Shown: piece by piece, positions 1 to 8,210 of the stretch | How the letters are laid out: every line of letters begins with the position of its first letter | Position numbering within the stretch: position 1 is the stretch's first letter | NCBI GenBank assembly: GCA_030765065.1 | Contig: CM060975.1 | Location: 196,262,507 to 196,326,506 of the forward strand | Length of the DNA stretch: 64,000 nt | Direction: 5' to 3' | From: Deroplatys truncata | Taxonomy: Eukaryota; Arthropoda; Insecta; Mantodea; Mantidae | The notes under the pieces: generated by a model | The model's database searches: none | Told to the model about the DNA's origin: nothing | Seen by the model: the letters and a program-made list of their open reading frames with translations, nothing else | Made by a program: the position numbers and the translations under genes

Positions 1-515
1 CAAACTATTTTGATTAAAGCACCATATATTAATGATATTTACATGAAAAATAAAATGTATGTCTAGAATTTTTTGGGGAATAACCTGTGAAATCCTCTTC
101 ATTCGGAAGGAATTTTGCGGAATCTTGTATAAGTGGTAAATGTTAAGCGATAAACGAAAACACTACATAAAAAATGACGATATCTTTAAAACCACAGTTT
201 ATTTCAAATAACTTTTCTTTCTGCCATCAGCCATTTCCAAGATATCCGTTATTAATTGTTCAAGTTGTGGATATTTTAAGTCATTCGCTTAATACCCTGT
301 CGATTTTCAGTTGTTTCTCACGATGTCATGTAAAGAGTATGGAATTTCAAGGCCAGTGTACAGCGTTCAGTAAACATTTGACTATCGCTATTCCTTTTGT
401 ATGTATAACGAAATGCATAGTGCAGTTATTACCGAAAAGATTTCTCTCGATTGAAGTTAAGTAGACATAAACATAAAATTTCGTAAGAATAGCTTGTATA
501 CCAACTAACACATTA
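1..515 (+). repeat. X repeat copy 1, 3' portion
   Basis: The right-hand part of the dispersed non-coding X repeat; the left part lies outside the window. Shared landmarks include the stretch ending GGTAAATGTTAAGCGATAAA, the block around TTTGACTATCGCTATTCC and the end CTAACACATTAGATG, which corresponds to the AACACATCAGA terminus of other copies. It belongs to the subfamily with GGCCAGTGTACAGCGTTCAG. Stops occur in all frames and no product is proposed. Confidence 0.75.
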
Positions 516-531
516 GATGCTTTTCTTTCTT

Positions 532-551
532 TTTGCTTTCTCTACTATGTA
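532..551 (+). repeat. X repeat copy 2, 5' tip (split by Tc1)
   Basis: The sequence GCTTTCTCTACTATGTA is the start of an X repeat. The copy resumes at 13929 after the Tc1 insertion, with the TA dinucleotide (550-551 and 13929-13930) duplicated. Confidence 0.75.
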
Positions 552-632
552 CACTACGTGATCAAAAGTATCCGGACACCTGGCTGAAAATGACGTCAAG
601 TTCGTGGCGCCCTCCATCGGTCATGCTGAAAG

Positions 633-1625
633 TCAATATGGTTTTGGCCCACCCTTAGCCTTGGTAACAGCGTTCACTCTCGCAGGCATACTTTCAATCA
701 GGTGCTGGAAGGTTTCTTGGGGAATGGCAGCCCATTCTTCACGGAGTGCAGAACTGACGAGAGGTATCGATGTACGTAGGTCGGTGAGGCCTGGCACGAA
801 GTCGGCGATCCAAAACATCCCAAAGGTGTTCTATAGGATTCAAGTCAGGACTCTGTGCAGGCCAGTTCATTACAGGGATGTTATTGTCGTGTAACCACTC
901 CGCCAAAGCTCGTGCAGTATGAACAGGTGCTCGATCGTGTTGAAAGATGCAGTCGCCATCCCCGATTTGCTCTTCAACAGTGGGAAGCAAGAAGGTGCTT
1001 AAAATATCAATGTAGGTCTGCGCTGTGATCGTGCCACGCAAAACAACAAGGGGTGCAAGCCCCCTCCAGGAAAAACACGACCACACCATAACACCACCAC
1101 CTCCGAATTTCACTGTTGGCACACACACGCTGGCAGATGCCGTTCACCGGGCATTCGCCATACCCACACCCTGCCATCGGATCGCCACATTGTGCACCGT
1201 GATTCGTCACTCCACACAACGTTTCGCTACTGCTCAATCGTGTAATGTTGACGCTCCTTACACCAAGCGAGGCGTCGTTTGGCATTTTCCTGCGTGATGT
1301 GTGACTTATGAGCAGCCGCTCGACCATGGAATCCAAGGTTTTGCACCTCACGCCTAACTGTCATAGTACTTGGAGTGGATCCTGATGCAGTTTGGAATTC
1401 CTGTGTGATGATCTGGATAGATGTCTGCCTATTGCTCTTTACGACCCTCTTCAAATGTCGGCGGTCTCTGTCAGTCAACAGACGAGGTCGGCTTGTACGC
1501 TTTTGTGCTGTGCATGTCCCTCCACGTTTCCACTTCACTATCGCATCAGAAACAGTGAACCTAGGGATGTTTAGGAGTGTGGAAATCTCGCGTACAGACT
1601 TCTGACACAAGTGACACCCAATCAC
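633..1625 (-). pseudogene. Tc1 transposase (DD34E), broken
   Basis: Cut-and-paste transposase that would bind the inverted repeats and cleave with a DD34E catalytic triad. The N-terminal helix-turn-helix region is read from 1625 downwards (IPRFTVSDAIVKWKR). The first catalytic Asp is in WSDESR at about 1206-1208, the second in [12 protein letters not shown] at about 934-936 and the Glu in LNPIEHLWD at about 829-831; 34 residues separate the last two. The C-terminus typical of Tc1 (LIESMPARVNAV) is in another frame down to 633. Defects are an in-frame TAG at 1227-1229, a frameshift between about 1130 and 1180 and another near 800. The first codons lie across LINE I-1 at 7728-7753, where MGRSVELTDFERG begins at an ATG (7753-7751). 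The frame runs on across the insertion once one target-site copy is discounted. Confidence 0.9.
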
Positions 1626-1630
1626 CTGAC

Positions 1631-1641
1631 CACGTTCGAAG
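1631..1641. repeat. Target-site duplication of LINE I-1 (left copy)
   Basis: CACGTTCGAAG occurs at 1631-1641 and again at 7717-7727, an 11-bp perfect direct repeat bounding LINE I-1. It is Tc1 transposase coding sequence duplicated at insertion. Confidence 0.93.
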
Positions 1642-1667
1642 GTGATGATGATGATGATATGCGGCTT

Positions 1668-1702
1668 AAGGGCGCTAAACTGCTGAGGTCATCAGCGCCC
1701 TT
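1668..1702 (-). other. Conserved 3' UTR hairpin of I-1
   Basis: AAGGGCGC at 1668-1675 pairs with GCGCCCTT at 1695-1702 across a 19-nt loop that contains TGAGGTCATCA (plus strand). It lies about 25 nt before the ATC tail on the coding strand. Equivalent hairpins occur at 7835-7869, 31416-31450 and 30701-30733. A role in recognition of the RNA by the reverse transcriptase is inferred. Confidence 0.7.
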
Positions 1703-2076
1703 ACAAGGTATAAAATATAAAGTCAAAAAATAAAAGATAGGTAAAAAACCGCATAATTAAAAAAACGGGACACAAACCCGCGATGTCAAAAAGCTAAAAC
1801 TAACAATATAACAATAACAAATATAACAATAACAATAATAACAATAACAACAATAACAATAACAACAATAACAAGAAAAACAATAATAACAATAACAGCA
1901 ATAATAACAAGACAAAGATCTGAAAAACAACACACTAAAAGCATAGGCAGTAAAGGATTAAAACGTGTCAGGAACTGTAGAATGCGAGGGACATGAGCGC
2001 CATATGTCCACTGGGGATAAGAGGCCCCATAAAAACTGACAGAATAAAAGTAATAAGTTAAAAGACGCTCAACGCA

Positions 2077-5000
2077 TTAAATGCGCAGATTAAAATCACT
2101 GTCATGAATAAAACGTAAAACACATTCCACAGCATGCGTGTCGTCTGCCAAAACGTTGGCTAAGCCAACAGGCAGACCTACACGAGCACGCAATGCAGCT
2201 AAAACCTGACACTCTGTTAAAATGTGACGCACCGTTAAGGGTACGTCACACTGCCCACAGAGTGGTGCGGGGTCACCACTGAGCAAATACCTATGACTAA
2301 AAACACAATGTCCAATTCGTAAACGGGCTAAAAGTACCTCCTCCCGACGTGAAGAACGAGAAGAGGTACCCCAGATTAACGGGAGAGGCTTAACCTCCCG
2401 CAACTTGTTCCCCCTGAGGGCCGTCCACTCATCGCGCCAGCGCGAGAGGATGCGGCGACGTAAAATAGCACACGAATCTGACGAGGGAACTACAGAGGTA
2501 AAAAATCTGGGTAATAAAATCGCCGATTTCGCAGCGGCGTCGGCAGACTCGTTACCTGAGATGCCCACATGACCTGGAATCCACATGAAGGAGACGCTGA
2601 TGCCAGAGACACCGAGCGAGTGGAGCAGGTCATGTATGCGCTGTACGAGTGGGTGGTAATTGTACAGCGCATGAATAGCCTGAAGGGCACTCAGAGAGTC
2701 CGTACAAATAAAACAGTGCCGTAAGTCGTGCCGCTGAATGAATAAAACAGATTGATAAATGCTAAAAAGTTCGGCGGTAAAAATTGAACATTGTTGAGGT
2801 AAACGAAAAGTAAAACTCCGTACACCAAAAACAAAGGCACATCCTACTCCAACATCAGTCTTAGACCCATCAGTATATATAAAATGACAGTCCCCGAACT
2901 GCGCCTGTAGTTCTAAAAAGGCGGATCTAAGAACAGAAGCAGGGGTCGCATTTTTCGGCATCGACGTTAGCCCAAGGTGGATGTGGGCCTCAGCGCGCGA
3001 CCATGGAGGAAAACGCGTTTCCCCTCGGGTAAGGGCCGGCGCTGGCGTAACGTCCAAATGCCGAAGTAGCAGTCGAAATCGAACCCCTGGGGGGAGCAAT
3101 GCAGAGGAGCGAACGAAATATTGTCGATCTAGCGAATCCTCGTAAAATACATGGAAGGACGGGTGGTTAGGCAAGCTTGAGAGCCGACAAGCATAGCTAC
3201 ATAAGAGCATCTCACGCCTGAAAGACAGCGGAGGCTCTGCAGCCTCAGCGTAAAGACTGGGCACGGGGCTAGTTGGAAAGGCCCCTGTAGCGACTCTAAG
3301 ACCACGATGATGAATGGGATTCAAACGACGTAACACAGATGGACGTGCCGACGAATAAACTATACACCCGTAATCAAGTTTGGATCGGACCAAAGAGCGA
3401 TAAAGGCGAAGAAGGACGGTCCGATCAGCTCCCCAGGATGTGCCACTTAAAACACGTAAAATATTAAGAGAACGGTCACACTTTGCTTTTAAAAAGGAAA
3501 CGTGCGAGGTCCAACACAACTTCCTGTCAAAAATCAACCCCAAAAATTTTGCCTCGTCTGCAAACGGAAGTATCCCTGGCCCAAGATGGAGAAAGGGCGG
3601 AGGGAAATACTTCCGGCGCCAGAAGTTGATGCAGACGGATTTCTCGGCGGAGAAATTAAAGCCGTTGGCGTTACTCCAGGCGTAGAGACGGTCGATACAG
3701 CTCTGGAGACGGCGTTCGAGTAGACAGGTCCGCCGTGAACTGCAATAAATAGCGAAATCGTCAACAAAAAGGGACGATGAAATGCCAGGTGGAATACAAT
3801 CAACAATGGGGTTGATAGCAATCGCAAAAAGTGTGACACTGAGTACAGAGCCCTGCGGTACTCCGTTCTCTTGAATAAAACGACGAGATAAAACCGAGCC
3901 CACACGTACACGAAAGACGCGGTCCGTCATAAACTCCCGAAGAAATATGGGAAGACGACCGCGGATATTCCAATCGTGAAGTGTACGTAAAATGCCGCCC
4001 CTCCAACAAGTGTCATAAGCTTTCTCCAGGTCAAAAAATACAGCCACGGTTTGACACTTTCTCAGAAATCCATTCATAATATGCGTCGACAAGGACACCA
4101 GATGGTCGACGGTAGAGCGATAGCGACGAAACCCGCACTGAGCGTTCGCTAGAAGTTTCTGAGACTCAAGCCACCATGTCAACCGCCCGTTGATCATGCG
4201 CTCCATCACCTTGCAAATGCAACTGGTGAGAGAGATAGGGCGGTAGCTGGAAGGTAGTTGGCGATCCTTCCCAGGCTTAAGTATTGGGACAATGGTGGCC
4301 TCGCGCCAAACGGAAGGAAAAATGCCGTCTTGCCAAATACGGTTATAGACCTGTAAGAGAAATAGTTTACTGTCGGCTGAAAGGTTCTTTAACATCAGGA
4401 CATGAATGCCGTCCGGCCCGGGAGCGGAGTGCCGAGAGCAATGAAGAGCGTGCTCCAGCTCCCTCATAGTGAATAATTCGTTATAGCATTCATCATTAGC
4501 AGACCGAAAAGTATAGGATGCGGAATCCTGCCGGTCTTTAATAGAGCGAAAGCCGGCGGAATAATGGTCTGAACTGGAAACCGCCTCAAAGGCAGAACCC
4601 AGAGTGTTAGCGATGGCAGCCGGATTCACTATGGTGGCATTAGAAACCTGAAGGCCAGAAACAGTACAATGTGACACTTTACCTGAGAAGCGACGAAGTT
4701 TATCCCAAACAACGGATGAAGGCGTAAAACGATTAAAAGACTCGACAAAACGAGCCCAAGATGCCTTCTTGCTATCCTGAATAATGCGACGAGCCCTGGC
4801 GCGCGATTGTTTAAAAGTCACCAAATTATCAAGTGTAGGGTGGCGCCGAAACACCCTAAGTGCAGTCCTACGGGCACGAACGGCGTCCCGACAATCCTCG
4901 TTCCACCACGGAACAGGTGGCCGCCGAGGTTGGGAGGATGAACGGGGTATTGCACGTTCGGCGGCTGAGAAAATAATAGACGTAAGGTGCTGCACTAGTT

Positions 5001-5766
5001 GATTAATGTCGGAGAAGGGCTGGTCGTCAAAATGCACGAGGCTGGAATACAAGCTCCAGTCGGCTTTTGCGAATATCCAGGTAGGTACTCTGGAATGCTG
5101 TACGTGGTGCGACAGAAGAGAAACGATGCAGGGGAAATGGTCGCTGGAGTAGGTGTCAGCGACGACGTTCCACTGAAGGCGACGTGCAAGCTGGATTGAG
5201 CAAAGAGCAAGGTCCAGGTGAGAGAAAGTACCAGAAGAATCAGAAATAAAAGTAGGTGCACCTGTATTGAGGATGGAAAGATTGAACTCATAAAAAATGT
5301 CGGAAAGAAGAGTTCCCCTCGCACAAGCCCTTGGCGAACCCCATAGTGGGTGATGGGCATTAAAATCTCCCAACAGAAGAAATGGTGTTGGGAGAGCGGA
5401 CAGGAGAGCTCGAATGTCCGCGGGAGCGAGGGGAGACGATGGAGGTGAATATACAGAGCAAACAGAAAACAAAAAGCCGGGTAAGTGAAGGCGAACGGCA
5501 ACAGCTTGCAAGTCGGATGTAAGTGTGACAGGTGTAAAATGAACGTCGTTACGCACTAAGAACATGACACCTCCATGAGCAGGAGTACCCTCCTCCGGTT
5601 CAAGGTCGTAGCGAACCGGAGTATATCCTCGGAGATCAAAAGGATCGTGAGGGCGAAGCTTAGTCTCCTGCAAACATACGACCATAGGCGAATGGAAACG
5701 CAATAAAAGTTGCAGTTCCGCCCTATGCGATCGTATACCACGTACATTCCAGGTCAGGATAGCCAT
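2077..5766 (-). CDS. I-type LINE ORF2: endonuclease, reverse transcriptase, RNase H (I-1)
   Basis: An intact 1,229-residue protein that nicks target DNA and copies the element RNA at the nick. APE-type endonuclease spans residues 1-220: WNVRG at 6-10, Glu34 in LQETK, GDFNAHH with Asp134 and Asn136, and SDH at 208-210. Reverse transcriptase spans about 435-730: FFDLEKAYD with Asp579, GVPQGS at 635-640 and FVDD at 667-670 (a YADD-box variant). RNase H spans about 960-1085: YTDGS (Asp966), AEL (Glu999), CTDS (Asp1023), WIPGHVG and NESAD (Asp1076). A C-terminal CCHC finger uses Cys1170, Cys1173, His1181 and Cys1186. The ATG follows the ORF1 stop by 22 nt, suggesting termination and reinitiation. 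RNase H separates the I group from most Jockey and R1 elements. All catalytic residues I can identify are present. Confidence 0.95.
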   Translation of the reverse strand: MAILTWNVRGIRSHRAELQLLLRFHSPMVVCLQETKLRPHDPFDLRGYTPVRYDLEPEEGTPAHGGVMFLVRNDVHFTPVTLTSDLQAVAVRLHLPGFLFSVCSVYSPPSSPLAPADIRALLSALPTPFLLLGDFNAHHPLWGSPRACARGTLLSDIFYEFNLSILNTGAPTFISDSSGTFSHLDLALCSIQLARRLQWNVVADTYSSDHFPCIVSLLSHHVQHSRVPTWIFAKADWSLYSSLVHFDDQPFSDINQLVQHLTSIIFSAAERAIPRSSSQPRRPPVPWWNEDCRDAVRARRTALRVFRRHPTLDNLVTFKQSRARARRIIQDSKKASWARFVESFNRFTPSSVVWDKLRRFSGKVSHCTVSGLQVSNATIVNPAAIANTLGSAFEAVSSSDHYSAGFRSIKDRQDSASYTFRSANDECYNELFTMRELEHALHCSRHSAPGPDGIHVLMLKNLSADSKLFLLQVYNRIWQDGIFPSVWREATIVPILKPGKDRQLPSSYRPISLTSCICKVMERMINGRLTWWLESQKLLANAQCGFRRYRSTVDHLVSLSTHIMNGFLRKCQTVAVFFDLEKAYDTCWRGGILRTLHDWNIRGRLPIFLREFMTDRVFRVRVGSVLSRRFIQENGVPQGSVLSVTLFAIAINPIVDCIPPGISSSLFVDDFAIYCSSRRTCLLERRLQSCIDRLYAWSNANGFNFSAEKSVCINFWRRKYFPPPFLHLGPGILPFADEAKFLGLIFDRKLCWTSHVSFLKAKCDRSLNILRVLSGTSWGADRTVLLRLYRSLVRSKLDYGCIVYSSARPSVLRRLNPIHHRGLRVATGAFPTSPVPSLYAEAAEPPLSFRREMLLCSYACRLSSLPNHPSFHVFYEDSLDRQYFVRSSALLPPGVRFRLLLRHLDVTPAPALTRGETRFPPWSRAEAHIHLGLTSMPKNATPASVLRSAFLELQAQFGDCHFIYTDGSKTDVGVGCAFVFGVRSFTFRLPQQCSIFTAELFSIYQSVLFIQRHDLRHCFICTDSLSALQAIHALYNYHPLVQRIHDLLHSLGVSGISVSFMWIPGHVGISGNESADAAAKSAILLPRFFTSVVPSSDSCAILRRRILSRWRDEWTALRGNKLREVKPLPLIWGTSSRSSRREEVLLARLRIGHCVFSHRYLLSGDPAPLCGQCDVPLTVRHILTECQVLAALRARVGLPVGLANVLADDTHAVECVLRFIHDSDFNLRI

Positions 5767-5788
5767 TAAGAATAAGGGGATAAACTGT

Positions 5789-7078
5789 CTATTTAGAAGG
5801 GCGGCTTAAAATTACCTTTTGTTTAACCTTTGGGCTCGGGCTTTTTGTATGGAGTTGGTCAGACTCCATAGCTTCCTCGGAGGGAGGGCCCACGCGCTCA
5901 GTGCCAGAAACCGATTCAAGCGCCGTGAATCGGTTCTGGGTGGCGATGGGTGAAGGGTGCCGCTGAGCGCGGCTTGTCCCAGGACCATCCTGGGACAGCG
6001 ACCTCCGAGGAGGAGAAGGTGAACTCTTTTTACCGCGCGCACGCGGAGGGTCTTTCAAAAAATCTTCCCTACGAAGTTTCTGCTTGGGCTTCTTTTCAAC
6101 GGCTTGCGACTTCATTGACTTGGGACCAGGTTTATACGGCTTGGTAACTGTAGCCTTAATAGACGGCCGGATGGTAGTGGCGGTTAATCCAGTCAAGGTC
6201 CAGGTCTGAGTTTCGGCATCTACTCGTGGTACTGGCGAGGCAACAACAGAACTAAATGTGCCAGATCGCAGGAGTGAAGGTTGGCGCGCATGGAAACGCC
6301 TCCGGGCTTCAGCGAAGGAGAGTTTTTCCTTTACCCGGATCTCCTGGATCGCCTTCTCGTCCAAATACCGCGGACAGTCGGCAAACGAAGCAGAATGTGA
6401 CCCTTTACAATTAACGCAGACGGGGGCTGTTGAACAGGTACCTTCGTGTGAGGGCTGGCTACATGTTGCACAGATGTTAACGGCACTCTTACAGGAGACT
6501 TGCGTATGCCCAAAACGTTGGCATTTAAAACAACGCAGAGGTCTAGGAATATAAGGCCTCACAGAAATCCGTTCGTACCCTGCGGAAATGCTCGTGGGCA
6601 GATCGACGCCATCAAATGTAATAAACAGGGTACGAGTGGGTACCAACACGCCGTCGCGTTTGGCCTGCACTCGATGAACCGCTGTCACCCTCTGGTCTGC
6701 AAGATATTCCACCAGGTCTTCGTCAGAGATACCATCGAGGCTATGCGTGGTGACAACGCCTCTACAAGAATTCAAGGTGCGGTGCTTCTCAACACGGATA
6801 GGATAACCGTGGAGAAGCGTGGCGCTCAAGAAGGACTTACTTTGTGCCTCGGATTTGCTTTGAACCAATAACGAACCATTACGAAGCCGAGTGCAGGAAA
6901 GAACCGGACCAGCAATTGAGTCAATGCCCTTCTGGATGATAAAAGGGTTCACCTTCTCGAATGATTGTCCTTCCTCTGTTCGGGTAATCACTAAGTAACA
7001 ACCAGCTGTTGGCGGTGCTACTTCTGTTACTAAAGTTTTACGGCGCTTGTTGTTAATAATGGAGAAAGGGTGCTCCAT
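5789..7078 (-). CDS. I-type LINE ORF1: Gag-like RNA-binding protein (I-1)
   Basis: An intact 429-residue protein expected to coat element RNA in a ribonucleoprotein with ORF2. Residues about 25-175 resemble the RRM-like region of I and Jockey ORF1 proteins. Three zinc knuckles follow at about 183-235: CFKCQRFGHTQVSC (CX2CX4HX4C), CATCSQPSHEGTC (CX2CX4HX3C) and CVNCKGSHSASFADC. The C-terminal third is basic and rich in Pro and Ser, with KKPKQK and PRARGKK. The ATG at 7076-7078 is shared by copies I-2 and I-3, which supports this start. Function is inferred from the family. Confidence 0.93.
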   Translation of the reverse strand: MEHPFSIINNKRRKTLVTEVAPPTAGCYLVITRTEEGQSFEKVNPFIIQKGIDSIAGPVLSCTRLRNGSLLVQSKSEAQSKSFLSATLLHGYPIRVEKHRTLNSCRGVVTTHSLDGISDEDLVEYLADQRVTAVHRVQAKRDGVLVPTRTLFITFDGVDLPTSISAGYERISVRPYIPRPLRCFKCQRFGHTQVSCKSAVNICATCSQPSHEGTCSTAPVCVNCKGSHSASFADCPRYLDEKAIQEIRVKEKLSFAEARRRFHARQPSLLRSGTFSSVVASPVPRVDAETQTWTLTGLTATTIRPSIKATVTKPYKPGPKSMKSQAVEKKPKQKLRREDFLKDPPRARGKKSSPSPPRRSLSQDGPGTSRAQRHPSPIATQNRFTALESVSGTERVGPPSEEAMESDQLHTKSPSPKVKQKVILSRPSK

Positions 7079-7716
7079 AGCGAAAAAAAATCCTCCACCA
7101 TTGCAACCGTCTCCGACCTCGGGCTCTGACTTCTCGGGCGTTACCCCGGCTTGGGTGAGTGGCCTATCTATACCAGACTCACCCCAGGGTCACACCTCCC
7201 AGAACATAGACAGAGGGACCCAATCGCCGTCAGAAGTCATCAGCTCATGCAATGGCCCCCCCGCGGGACTGCAGTTGAACAGCGGATACGAACAACAACC
7301 CTACATGACGACCCCGGGTGGTGGGGATGACGCCATTACCCACTCACCCAGCTGCGCACGCGGTGCGCGGGTATCCGTCAGGCTGTGTCCACGGAGGATT
7401 TAAATAAAAAGATAAAAGAAACTAAAACTGTGTGGGCGTTTCGCACGCAAGGTAGGCCGGCGGGGAAGAAAAAAGAGATATGCGAATGTCGTGGTACGAA
7501 ATGGCCGGAAAGTGATTAGGCAAGAAAGAAACGAAGGTGAGGTGCGGTATGTATGGAATGCAAAGAACGCACGAGAGCCTACCTTGGGTCCACCGGTCAC
7601 TTGAAGAACCCACCTCGACCGGATGGGGGTGAGGGGATGAAGGTGGCGATGATTGGCTCGGGAACCCCCGGGTGCGCCAAAAACCCGTACTCACATAAGG
7701 TGAGCCCCTGAGGGGA
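7079..7716 (-). promoter_or_regulatory. 5' leader and presumed internal promoter of I-1
   Basis: 638 bp between the element's 5' end (coding strand begins TCCCCTCAGGGGCTCACC) and the ORF1 ATG. I-type LINEs carry an internal RNA polymerase II promoter close to +1, so the promoter should lie here. The matching region of I-2 (13209-13845) is nearly identical. The leader is GC-rich relative to the surroundings. I see no TATA box, as expected for this class. Confidence 0.55.
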
Positions 7717-7727
7717 CACGTTCGAAG
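7717..7727. repeat. Target-site duplication of LINE I-1 (right copy)
   Basis: CACGTTCGAAG, identical to 1631-1641. After it the Tc1 sequence resumes (7728-7812) with the first codons of the transposase on the minus strand. Confidence 0.93.
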
Positions 7728-7800
7728 TCCGTGAGTTCCACGGAGCGTCCCATTCTGCTGTTTCACATGTCTAATAACTACTGAGATCGCGGATAATGAG

Positions 7801-7812
7801 TACCAGGCAGTA
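7801..7812. repeat. Target-site duplication of LINE I-2 (left; right copy 13846-13857)
   Basis: TACCAGGCAGTA occurs at 7801-7812 and 13846-13857, a perfect 12-bp direct repeat bounding I-2. It differs from the I-1 duplication, so the two LINEs inserted separately. Confidence 0.93.
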
Positions 7813-8210
7813 TGATGATGATGATATGCGGTTTAAGGGCGCTAAACTGCTAAGGTCATCAGCGCCCTTACAATGTATAAAAGATAAGGTCAAAATATAA
7901 AACAGGTAAAAAACCGCATAGTTAAAAACGGGACACAAACCCGCGATGTTCAAAAAGCTAAAACTAACAACAGAACAATAACAAAATAACAATAACAACA
8001 ATAACAATAACAACAATAACAACAAGAATAACAATAACAACAATATAAAGTTCTGAAAAATCAACACACTAAAAGCAAGGGCAATAAAAGATTAGAACGT
8101 GTCAGGAACTGTAGAATGCGAGGGACATGAGCGTCATATGTCCACTGGGGATAAGAGTTCCCATAAAAACAGACAGAATAAAAGTACTAAGCCAACAGAC
8201 GCCCAACGCA

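Larger units (their letters stand above)
1642..7716 (-). mobile_element. Full-length I-clade LINE, copy I-1
   Basis: A 6,075-bp non-LTR retrotransposon on the minus strand with an 11-bp target-site duplication. Coding-strand order is a 638-bp 5' leader, ORF1 (7078-5789), a 22-nt gap, ORF2 (5766-2077) and a 435-bp 3' UTR. The 3' UTR contains an ATTGTT-type simple repeat (1800-1920), a GC-rich hairpin (1668-1702) and ends in an ATC repeat. The gag-like protein with three zinc knuckles plus an endonuclease-RT-RNase H protein places it in the I group of LINEs. Both frames are open, so it could be recently active. Copy I-2 is almost identical. Confidence 0.95.

Noticed and set aside
1800-1920. A CRISPR-like or satellite array from the regular AACAAT units
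   Set aside because: A simple-sequence repeat in a eukaryotic LINE 3' UTR; there are no spacers.
3440-3911. Long open frames antisense to or overlapping LINE ORF2, repeated in both I-1 and I-2
   Set aside because: They are shadows of the conserved ORF2 coding sequence. They recur only because the two copies are nearly identical and show no independent motif.
7047-7403. Plus-strand open frame of 118 codons across the LINE 5' leader, also in I-2 at 13200-13532
   Set aside because: Antisense to the element and overlapping the ORF1 start; the composition follows the GC-rich leader. No family resemblance.
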